DNA of 11,979 nt. Origin: Verrucomicrobiota bacterium (GTDB taxonomy: Bacteria > Verrucomicrobiota > Verrucomicrobiia > Limisphaerales > UBA1100). Every line of letters starts with the position of its first letter. Position 1 is the stretch's first letter. Shown piece by piece: positions 1 to 7,100 of the stretch. Below the pieces are notes generated by a model that saw nothing but the letters and a program-made list of their open reading frames with translations, was not told the DNA's origin and did no database searches. The stretch lies in assembly GCA_028872645.1 (NCBI GenBank), contig JAPKDK010000068.1, forward strand, positions 1-11,979. The letters run 5' to 3'. Position numbers and translations under genes: made by a program.

Positions 1-656
1 AGGCCATCGGTCTTGAGCGTGGCGAGGTATATTTTGTTTTTGAATTGGAACGCAATAGACGAGCCGTATGCGGGTTTGTATTTTTTGCTGCGCCAGATTT
101 CTTTGCCTGTGGTTTTGTTGAACGCGCAAGTGAAGGTGGCTTCGACGATGACCATATTACCGAGTACTAATGGTGAGCCTGCAAAGCCCCATTCGGGCGG
201 CTTGGGCAGCTCGGCTTTGGCCATTAGATCGGCTGTCCAATGTTTTTCGCCATTGGCAACGTTGTAGCATGCGAGCCGACCGGATTTGCTGAGGCCATAA
301 ACGCGCTTGCCGTCCACGGTGGGCGTGGCGCACGGGCCGCCTTCATGAAGATAATCAACCAGCGCGGCTGGATAAGTGTCACTCCAATTAACTTTGCCAG
401 TGACGGCATCAAGGCAAGTGAAGATTTCTTGGTTGCCTCGCCGTTTGCCGGTGCAGCCCATGGCGAAAAGACGGCCGTCGGCAACGGCCATACCAGAAAA
501 GCCCACGCCGATTTCTGCACGCCAAGCGATCTTGCTGAAATCGGCTTTCGGCATTGCCTCGCGCGAAATACCATCGTGTTGCGGCCCGCGCCAGTTTGGC
601 CAATCGGCTGCGTGCGCCAAGCCGCCGAGGATGAGGGTAAAAATCAAATGTCGCAT
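1..656 (-). CDS. Exported PQQ-like beta-propeller protein, partial (C-terminus beyond the window)
   Basis: The reading frame is open from an ATG at 656 down to the window edge, giving 218 residues. Residues 1-16 (MRHLIFTLILGGLAHA) form a short signal peptide, predicted to be cut before ADWPNWRGP. That mature start is typical of secreted PQQ-like/BamB-like propeller proteins common in Planctomycetota and Verrucomicrobiota. Propeller repeat signatures follow: LDAVTGKVNW, a blade with GPCATPTVDGKRVYGLSKSGRLACYNVANGEKHW-like spacing, and TGKEIWRSKK near the end. Such proteins act outside the cytoplasm. Some are true quinoproteins, but many are propellers of unknown function, and no PQQ ligand set or haem motif is visible in this fragment. 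No clear ribosome binding site precedes the ATG. The gene is divergent from ppk1. The family call is firm; an enzymatic role is not supported. Confidence 0.85.
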   Translation of the reverse strand, partial: MRHLIFTLILGGLAHAADWPNWRGPQHDGISREAMPKADFSKIAWRAEIGVGFSGMAVADGRLFAMGCTGKRRGNQEIFTCLDAVTGKVNWSDTYPAALVDYLHEGGPCATPTVDGKRVYGLSKSGRLACYNVANGEKHWTADLMAKAELPKPPEWGFAGSPLVLGNMVIVEATFTCAFNKTTGKEIWRSKKYKPAYGSSIAFQFKNKIYLATLKTDG

Positions 657-714
657 GAGCGGATGTTACCTGACGAGAAAAGTGGGGAAAAGCTCAGATT
701 TCTAGCGAATTCTT

Positions 715-723
715 TGTGGATAA
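715..723 (-). promoter_or_regulatory. Perfect DnaA-box 9-mer (TTATCCACA on minus strand)
   Basis: The plus strand reads TGTGGATAA, whose reverse complement is the consensus DnaA box TTATCCACA. It lies in the AT-rich divergent intergenic region. It is alone: the nearby TGTGGAATT at 751-759 departs from consensus at two positions. A single box is not an origin. It could be a DnaA-responsive site for either gene, or chance; one exact match is expected in roughly one of ten windows this size. Confidence 0.3.
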
Positions 724-855
724 TGTGCGAATAACGAAGGCTCGATTTTTTGTGGAATTCATTTACGCCTGTTTTTTAAGGGTCATCCGGCGTTTCATTG
801 CAAAAATCAGCATGGGAATAAAATCTGAACAAATGCTGAATATCTTGTGAATTTA

Positions 856-867
856 GGTTAATTAACC
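856..867. repeat. Perfect 12-bp palindrome GGTTAATTAACC
   Basis: The twelve bases are identical on both strands. The palindrome directly abuts the hairpin beginning at 868 and lies about 90 bases before the ppk1 ATG. Its symmetry and AT core fit a dimeric repressor operator, but no regulator is identified. It may also extend the secondary structure of the leader. Confidence 0.4.
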
Positions 868-889
868 GGAGTTTTTTGTGAAAAACTCC
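868..889 (+). promoter_or_regulatory. Hairpin in ppk1 leader (9-bp stem, 4-base loop)
   Basis: The left arm GGAGTTTTT (868-876) and right arm AAAAACTCC (881-889) pair perfectly around a TGTG loop. It follows the 12-bp palindrome with no gap and precedes a second hairpin by five bases. The stem is AT-rich with a GC base, and no T-tract follows it directly. It could be an RNA leader structure or a DNA inverted-repeat operator. Confidence 0.4.
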
Positions 890-894
890 CAATA

Positions 895-925
895 GCCGGA
901 ACAAAGCTGTTTTCGGCGGTTTTTT
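895..925 (+). terminator. Terminator-like hairpin plus T6 tract immediately upstream of ppk1
   Basis: Left arm GCCGGAAC (895-902) pairs with GTTTTCGGC (909-917) around the loop AAAGCT. The pairing needs one G·U pair and one bulged T. GG and six T residues (920-925) follow, as in an intrinsic terminator on the plus strand. No plus-strand gene lies upstream in the window, so it would act either as an attenuator in a ppk1 leader transcript or as a stop for upstream transcription. The imperfect stem keeps confidence low. Confidence 0.3.
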
Positions 926-954
926 GCGGTAGAGTTCTTTTGCCTCTCAATTGC

Positions 955-3084
955 ATGAGCAAAAAAAAATATCACTTTTTAAATAGGGAATTGAGCTGGC
1001 TAGAGTTTAACCAGCGGGTGTTGGACGAGGCGTTGGACACGGGCAATCCGTTGCTGGAGCGGGTGAAGTTTTTTTGCATCGCGAATTCGAATCTCGATGA
1101 GTTTTTCGAGGTGCGCATCGCGGGCCTCAAGCAACAAATTGAAAGCAAAGTCGTAGAGCGCAGCCTCGACGGGCGCACGGCCACAGAGGTTTTCCAGGCG
1201 GCGGAGGAGCGCATTCACCGAATGGTGGACGATCTCTTTCAAAGCTGGCGAGAGGATCTGCGGCCGGCGTTGGCACGCGAGGGGTTCCGCTTTCATGTCA
1301 TCGATGATCTCGGGCCGGATGACCGCGAATGGGTGGAGACGTATTATCGCGAAACCGTCCGACCAGTGCTCACGCCGTTGGCGGTGGATCCGAAAAAAAC
1401 ATTCCCACTTATTTTAAATAAATCTCTGAATTTAATCGTGCGCGCCGAAATTAAGCGCACACGCGGCACCGAGCAACGACTGTGCATCGTACAGGTGCCA
1501 CGCATCATCCCGCGCCTTGTGGCGTTGCCCCGTCCGGCGGGCGCACACGAATACGTGTTTCTCTCAGACATCATTTCCTGTTTCATCGAGGATCTTTTCC
1601 CGGGTACGAAAGTGATTGGCAACTGGTGCTTCCGCGTAACGCGCAACAGCGAATTGTACGTGGCCGAAGAAGACGCGGAAAATTTACTGCAAGCGGTGGA
1701 AAACGAATTGCGGAACCGCCGACGCGGTGAGGCGGTGCGATTGGAAATCGATCACTCCTGCCCGGACGATCTCGTGCAGGAGTTGTTGGAAGTGTTCAAG
1801 CTGGACGCGCAGGATCTTTATCGCATCAACGGTCCGGTGAATCCCATCCACGTGAACATGCTGCTCGAAGGCGATCATTCACCCGAGCTGCGTGATCCGC
1901 CCTTCATCGCACCCATCGCGGCGGCGTTCCGGCGGCGTAAAGATATCTTTGCCGTGCTGCGCCGGCAGGATGTGCTGCTGCATTCGCCTTACGACAGTTT
2001 TGACAGCGTGGTGGATTTGCTCGAACAGGCCGCCGCTGACCCAAAAGTTCTGGCGATCAAACAAACCCTTTATCGTGCCGGATCGAACCGCCGCATTGCC
2101 GGTGCGCTCATTCGCGCCGCGCACAATGGCAAACAAGTCGCCGTGGTAGTGGAATTAAAAGCGCGCTTTGACGAGGCGCACAACATTCGTTGGGCACGCG
2201 AAATGGAGGAGTCCGGCGTGCATGTAAGCTACGGGCTGGTCGGCTACAAAGTACACGCAAAGCTCTGCCTCATCGTACGGCAGGAAGATGAAGGCCTGCG
2301 GCATTATCTGCATCTCGGAACCGGCAATTACAATCCCAACACCGCCAAGCTCTACACCGATCTCGGCCTGATGACTTGTCGAAAGGAATACGGCGAGGAC
2401 GCCGCGGCGCTGTTTAATTTGCTCACCGGCTTCTGCGAATTTCAAGGGGCCGACAAATTGATCGTCGCGCCGTACGAATTTCACAAATCCATGCTCGCCT
2501 TCATCAAACGCGAAGCCGCCAACGCCACCAACGGTAAGCCTGCGCGCATCATCGCCAAGATGAATTCGCTCGTCGACAAACCGGTCATCGAGGCGCTGTA
2601 CGAAGCCAGCGCGGCGGGCGTGGAGATCGACCTCATCGTGCGCGGAATTTGCTGCCTGCGTCCGGGTGTGCCGGGATTGAGCGAGAACATTCGCGTACTC
2701 AGCATCGTCGATCGCTTCCTCGAACACAGTCGGATTTATTATTTTGAAAACCGCGGCGCCGCTCAACTGTTTGCGGGGAGTGGCGATTGGATGCACCGGA
2801 ATTTTCAAAAACGAATTGAGGTCGCCTTCCCAATCGAAGATGCGAAAGCCAAAAAACGTATCGTAAAAAAAATCCTGCCCACGCTTCTCAAGGACAATGT
2901 GAAAGCCCGCGAGCTGCAACCCGATGGCACTTATATATTGCGCACGCCTACAGACAATAAAGGGGGGAAACCGCGCCGCAGCCAAATGGAATTCATCCGG
3001 AAAACCAAACTCGCCGATAAAAAAACCCAACGGGATGCCGAAATCAAAATGGCCCGCATCTCCGAGACCACGCGGCTTTCGTAA
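955..3084 (+). CDS. ppk1: Polyphosphate kinase 1
   Basis: This 709-residue protein is the usual length for PPK1, which reversibly transfers the ATP gamma-phosphate to growing polyphosphate, generally at the inner membrane. The N-terminal domain shows NRELSWLEFNQRVL (residues 10-23) and SNLDEFFEVR. The catalytic core is intact: Arg374 in TLYRAG, Arg404 in KARFDE, the phosphorylated His434 in YKVHAKL, His453 in HLGTGNYN and His591 in FLEHSRI. Each sits one position before its Escherichia coli equivalent (R375, R405, H435, H454, H592). The extra C-terminal tail after about residue 640 is Lys-rich. I chose the ATG at 955 because MSKKKYHFLNRELSW is the normal family start; an in-frame TTG at 940 would add five residues without a better ribosome site. 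The gene is convergent with the ROK kinase gene and divergent from the PQQ-propeller gene. Confidence 0.97.
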   Translation: MSKKKYHFLNRELSWLEFNQRVLDEALDTGNPLLERVKFFCIANSNLDEFFEVRIAGLKQQIESKVVERSLDGRTATEVFQAAEERIHRMVDDLFQSWREDLRPALAREGFRFHVIDDLGPDDREWVETYYRETVRPVLTPLAVDPKKTFPLILNKSLNLIVRAEIKRTRGTEQRLCIVQVPRIIPRLVALPRPAGAHEYVFLSDIISCFIEDLFPGTKVIGNWCFRVTRNSELYVAEEDAENLLQAVENELRNRRRGEAVRLEIDHSCPDDLVQELLEVFKLDAQDLYRINGPVNPIHVNMLLEGDHSPELRDPPFIAPIAAAFRRRKDIFAVLRRQDVLLHSPYDSFDSVVDLLEQAAADPKVLAIKQTLYRAGSNRRIAGALIRAAHNGKQVAVVVELKARFDEAHNIRWAREMEESGVHVSYGLVGYKVHAKLCLIVRQEDEGLRHYLHLGTGNYNPNTAKLYTDLGLMTCRKEYGEDAAALFNLLTGFCEFQGADKLIVAPYEFHKSMLAFIKREAANATNGKPARIIAKMNSLVDKPVIEALYEASAAGVEIDLIVRGICCLRPGVPGLSENIRVLSIVDRFLEHSRIYYFENRGAAQLFAGSGDWMHRNFQKRIEVAFPIEDAKAKKRIVKKILPTLLKDNVKARELQPDGTYILRTPTDNKGGKPRRSQMEFIRKTKLADKKTQRDAEIKMARISETTRLS

Positions 3085-4062
3085 TTACTTCGCCACCCCG
3101 TCGCGCGCCAGAACGGCTGCGCCACTGATGCCGCCGTCATCACCCAATGCGCTGGTGACAATCTCCACGCCGCCCATCGTGCCGGGCAGCACGTGTGCCT
3201 CCACCGTCTTTCGGATGATCGGCAACATCGTCCCGTGCAACGCCTCGATCACGCCGCCGCCCATCACCACATATTCCGGCCCGAACGCACTGACAATCCC
3301 CGCCACACCGAGGCCGGTGTCTTCCGCCACACTGCGCACCACGCGTCGCACCAACGGATCGCGCGCCGCGATGGCTTGTCGCAAATGCCGACTGCGCACG
3401 CCCTTAAGCTGCGCGCCCAGTTCCTCCTGCAACATTGTCACCCCCCCTTCCAGCACCGCCTTGCGCAATCGCCGCACAATTCCCGTGCGACTGGCGAGCG
3501 ATTCCAAGCTGCCCCGAATGCCGGTGCCGGTTTTCAAGCCGCCCTTGGAAATCACCATCTGCCCAAACTCACCCGCCGACCGGTTGAAGCCGGTATAAAG
3601 TTTCTTGTTAATGATAATCCCGCCGCCAAAACCAGTGCCGAGAAACACGCCCACCATCGTGCTCGGTTTGCTTTTGAGTTCCAGAGTATGAATGCCGAGC
3701 GTAAACAAATTACAATCGTTCTCCACCACCACTGGCCGACGCAACCGGCGGTTAAGCAAAGCGCGTATGGGCACGTCTTCCCAGCCGATGTTGGTGGCGC
3801 CAAACACGCGGCCCTGATGAACAATGCCGGGAACTCCCACGCCCATGGCACGCACTTGGGTGAGGCGAATTGCGTGTTCGGTGAGTAGTTCGCGAATGGC
3901 GCGTTCGATGCGATCAAGCACTGCCTCGCCCCCGCGATTGGCTTTGGTTTTTAGCTTTACCGTGCCGAGCAGTTTGAGCGAGCGATTGAAGAGCCCGGCC
4001 AAAATCTTTGTACCGCCCACATCCACTCCCACGAAATACTGCGCTGCGCGTTGCACGATCAT
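3085..4062 (-). CDS. ROK-family sugar kinase (glucokinase-like) lacking the zinc-site residues
   Basis: The 325-residue length fits ROK kinases, which phosphorylate glucose or related sugars with ATP in the cytoplasm. The N-terminal phosphate loop is DVGGTK (14-19). The catalytic-base motif is ENDCN (114-118, Asp116), and LGTGFGGG lies at 141-148. AGEFGQM (163-169) aligns with the family sugar/zinc motif AGEIGH, but Gln168 replaces the His. The CxCGxxGCxE zinc motif appears as TGTGIRGSLE (178-187): the three Cys positions are Thr178, Thr180 and Ser185, while Glu187 is kept. The structural zinc site is therefore absent. No helix-turn-helix precedes the kinase fold, so this is not a NagC/Mlc-type repressor. 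The sugar cannot be assigned. It follows the cytochrome/WD40 gene by 54 bases on the same strand and may be cotranscribed with it. Confidence 0.92.
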   Translation of the reverse strand: MIVQRAAQYFVGVDVGGTKILAGLFNRSLKLLGTVKLKTKANRGGEAVLDRIERAIRELLTEHAIRLTQVRAMGVGVPGIVHQGRVFGATNIGWEDVPIRALLNRRLRRPVVVENDCNLFTLGIHTLELKSKPSTMVGVFLGTGFGGGIIINKKLYTGFNRSAGEFGQMVISKGGLKTGTGIRGSLESLASRTGIVRRLRKAVLEGGVTMLQEELGAQLKGVRSRHLRQAIAARDPLVRRVVRSVAEDTGLGVAGIVSAFGPEYVVMGGGVIEALHGTMLPIIRKTVEAHVLPGTMGGVEIVTSALGDDGGISGAAVLARDGVAK

Positions 4063-4071
4063 CGGCGGAGA

Positions 4072-4099
4072 TTGAACCGGAGCAGTGGAAAAGGTTCAA
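4072..4099 (-). promoter_or_regulatory. Inverted repeat between the cytochrome/WD40 gene and the ROK kinase gene
   Basis: TTGAACC (4072-4078) and GGTTCAA (4093-4099) are perfect 7-base inverted repeats separated by 14 bases. They occupy most of the 54-base gap and end nine bases before the ROK start codon. A further 10-bp palindrome, AAGCCGGCTT (4109-4118), overlaps the stop codon of the upstream gene. No T-tract follows on the minus strand, so a terminator is unlikely. A structure affecting kinase translation, an RNA processing site or an operator is possible. Confidence 0.3.
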
Positions 4100-4116
4100 G
4101 GCTCAAAGAAGCCGGC

Positions 4117-7100
4117 TTACCGACTCTCCTCCACTTTGGGCGGCTCGAAGGCGGCGATAACTTGCCCGTTGATGCCATTCCAAACGCGCAACACGCTGGC
4201 TTCGCCACCGGCGATGATGACGGCGCCATCGGCTGATACGGCACTGGAATATACGAAATCCTTGGAGCCGCTAAAATCGCGCACGTTGCTGGGGTTCCCC
4301 ATTGGCACGCGCACGCGGCGCACGCGGTTGTCACCGGCGCTGAGCACGGCTTGGTCCGTGTAGCCCACGAAATGAATAGAGGTGACTTCCTTTCCGTATC
4401 CCGTGCCCTTCCCGGCGCGTTCGCCGGTGATCACGTTCCACACTTTAATCTCTTTGTCGGCACCCACGCTGGCAAGGATGCGGCCGTTATACTGCCACGC
4501 CACGCCGAGCACATGATGAGAATGCCCTTCAAAGGCGTGCAGGATTTTGCCGTCGGCAAGGTTGGTGACCTTGGCAAATTTATCCGCCGACCCGCTAGCG
4601 ATCTGTGTGCCGGCGGCGTTGAATTGTAATCCCATTACGGTGTCGCTATGCACTTCCTGGAAATTTCGGGTGAGCGTGCCACTGGCAACGGCAAAAACCT
4701 GCACCGTGCCACTGCGACTGGGCTCGCCACTGCCCGCGGCGAGTTGCGTGCCGTCGCGGCTGAAGGCCAGCGCGGTAACACGATCGATGATGGGAGATTT
4801 CCCATCACCCGTGCCCACTGTGCGCTCCAGTTTCCATTGTGCCACAGGATCGCACAGGGCTGCTTTTTTGTCCGCACCCACGGAGAGAATTTGTCCGCTC
4901 GCAGTAAACGCAACGAAACGGATCACACCTTTATGACAAATGAAGCTGTCATTTTCTTTGCCCGTGGCGGCATTCCAAAGGTGCAGTTTTTGGTCTTCGC
5001 CGCCAGTCACCACCGTCAAGCCATCAGCTGAAAAAGCAATGGTGCGAACCGGTTGTCCAGCCTGCGCGAGGGCGTCCTTCGCGGTTTTAGCGGTGACATC
5101 GGCGGTTTTTTGTTGTTGATCGGCTACTATTTTTTGACCTTCAGCCGTTTTCTTTTCTGCTGTTATTTTGATGAGCGCCTCCTTGGAGAGCTTGGCTTCG
5201 TTGGCAGCTTGTTGGCGCGGTTCCTCCAGTTTTTTATATTCAGTGTCGGCGGCAGTCACTTTCTTGGCGCCGTCATCCTTTTTCTTTTTCGCAGCTGTCT
5301 GATCTTTGTTGAGTTGATCACGTTTTGTTTTGGAATCGGTGGCGACCTTGCGCTTGTCGGTGGCAACTTTCATGGTGGCAGCTTGGCTGGCCTTGGCTTT
5401 TTCGGCAATAGGCTTGGCAGCGACAGCGGCTTTCGCGGCATCCTCGGCCAACTTAGCGGCACCGGTGTGGGCTTTTTGTGCATTTGCCACGGCAACTTTG
5501 GCGGTGGTTAATACGCTCTCAGTAGTCTTGAGTGCGGCCGATCCTTGTGTGAATTTTGTGGTGGCCGTGGTGGTGGCGGTTTGGGCGGTCTTTTCTTTTG
5601 CCTGCGCTTGGGTCAACGCAGTTTTGGCTGTATTGGCGGCTTTGCGTTTTCCGGTGGCGGCTTGCGCGGCGGCTTGTTTTTCTTCGGGTTTTTTGGTGGC
5701 GTCACCCGCCGTCTTGGTGGAATTAAGCTCGGCGGCTTTAGCGGCTTGATCCGCGGCCTCGAACGCTTTTTTCATGGCGGCTGTCACGGCCTTTGCGGTT
5801 ACCAATACTTTTTCTGTATTGACCTTGGCGGTGTTGGCGGCAGTAACGGTTTTTTTCGCAGTGGCGAGCTTGGCCTCTGCGGGTTTTTGTTGAGAGGCAA
5901 TTTGCTGATCAATTTTCTTTTGGGCAGCGGTGGCGGCCGTCTTGCGGGTGACAGCGATTTTTTCTTTGGCGGCAAGATCGGCCACCGGCTGCGCGGCAGC
6001 GGTCTTGGCTTTGGCAGCAACGGCCTCGGCGGTCTTGGCGGCGGCGTCCAGCGGTGGGAATATTTTCACCTCATTATCATAATCTGCTTTGAGTTTGGTG
6101 TAACTGATTTCAGTTTTTGTTTGCTCGGCTTGCGCGGTATCGAGAATTTTTTTCTTCTCGGCGATAGGCATCCCCACGGCTTTCTTGAGCGATTCATCGG
6201 CTTTCTTCACGCGATCTTCCCCCTTTTTATGATTGTCCGTTTGCGTCTTAAGATACGCGGTATAGTAGCCAACCTCCACCTTGGCAAACGCGGCAAAGCG
6301 ATCTTTGCCAGCGGAATTTTCGATTGATTTTCGGGTGCCTTTTAGCTCGGCAATTTGTAGGCCATTGCTGGCGGTCCAAAGTTTGCCCGTGCCCTTTTCG
6401 CTGGCGGAGGCAAACTTGACTCCATCCGCGCTCACCGCCACGGCCAACACAGGGCCGCCGTGCGACATCGATCGGATGGCTTGCGCGGTATTGGCATCCC
6501 AATGGCGGAGCGTGCCATCGCGGCTGCCGGAGAGAATTTGAGTGGGGCTTTTCGGCAACTGAATAAGGGCAAGGACGGGCTGGCTGTGGCCTTTCATTTC
6601 CTTGTGCGGTTTCAGGCCCGCTTTGGCAGCGGCATCCTCGGCGGTCTTAGCTTTGTCGAGCGCGGCCTTGGCGGTGGTGACGGCCTTTTGGGTGTCTGCC
6701 ACGGCCTTGGTGCTGGCGGTAAGATCCGCCTTGGCTTTGGTATCCGCAGCTTTGGCGAGGGTCACAGCTTTGGCTTTTTCGGCCGCGGTTTTCACGAGGG
6801 CGGCCTCTGCAGTTTGGGCCTTGGTGTGGGCGACTTTGGCGGTGTCGGCTACTTTACGATTGTCTGTTGCAGTTTTGGCGGCGGCTTGTTTGGCCTCGGG
6901 TTTTTGGTTGGCATCCGCGCCTATTTTCTTCGCGTTGGCTTCAGCGGTTTTGGCGGCGGCCTCTGCGGTATTGAATGTTGCCAACGCCTTGGCAGTGGTC
7001 GCCTTGGCAGGAGGGACAGCTTTCGTGGCAGCGGCGGAAGCCTTGAGCGCCACAGCCAATGCGGCAGCAGCTTTGGGCGCGTTGGCTTTTGCATTGGCGA

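Larger units (their letters stand above)
657..954. other. Divergent AT-rich intergenic region between the PQQ-propeller gene and ppk1
   Basis: No coding sequence is supported here. The stretch is clearly richer in A and T than its flanks and must hold the promoters for both divergent genes. A weak promoter candidate on the plus strand is TTGCAA (798-803) with TAAAAT (819-824), but the 15-base spacer is short, so I do not list it separately. I saw no Pho-box-like repeat. The word TTTTTTGTG occurs at 746-754 and 872-880, and TTTGTGGA at 713-720 and 749-756. The structured part lies at 856-925, just before ppk1. Confidence 0.7.
5059..6333 (-). other. Helical insert 2 of the WD40 protein (about residues 652-1076)
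   Basis: This roughly 425-residue segment separates WD40 unit 7 from unit 8. Its first third (about 652-750) is a more ordinary helical sequence with aromatics, such as GYYTAYLK and ISYTKLKADYDNE. The rest is low-complexity Ala, Lys and Thr with scattered Glu and Asp. Bulky residues at heptad a and d positions are scarce, so a classical two-stranded coiled coil is not obvious. A TolA-like spacer helix or an LEA-like helix is an alternative. Confidence 0.75.

Noticed and set aside
224..734. Several overlapping small open frames at the left end (240-734 plus, 224-574 minus, 409-603 minus)
   Set aside because: The minus-strand frame from 656 reads through the region as a PQQ-like propeller protein with a signal peptide; the others are shadows.
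940..954. TTG at 940 as the start of ppk1
   Set aside because: The ATG at 955 gives the usual PPK1 N-terminus, and the five extra residues have no supporting ribosome site.
2155..3030. 291-codon minus-strand open frame inside ppk1
   Set aside because: It is antisense to conserved PPK1 catalytic sequence and has no recognisable domain.
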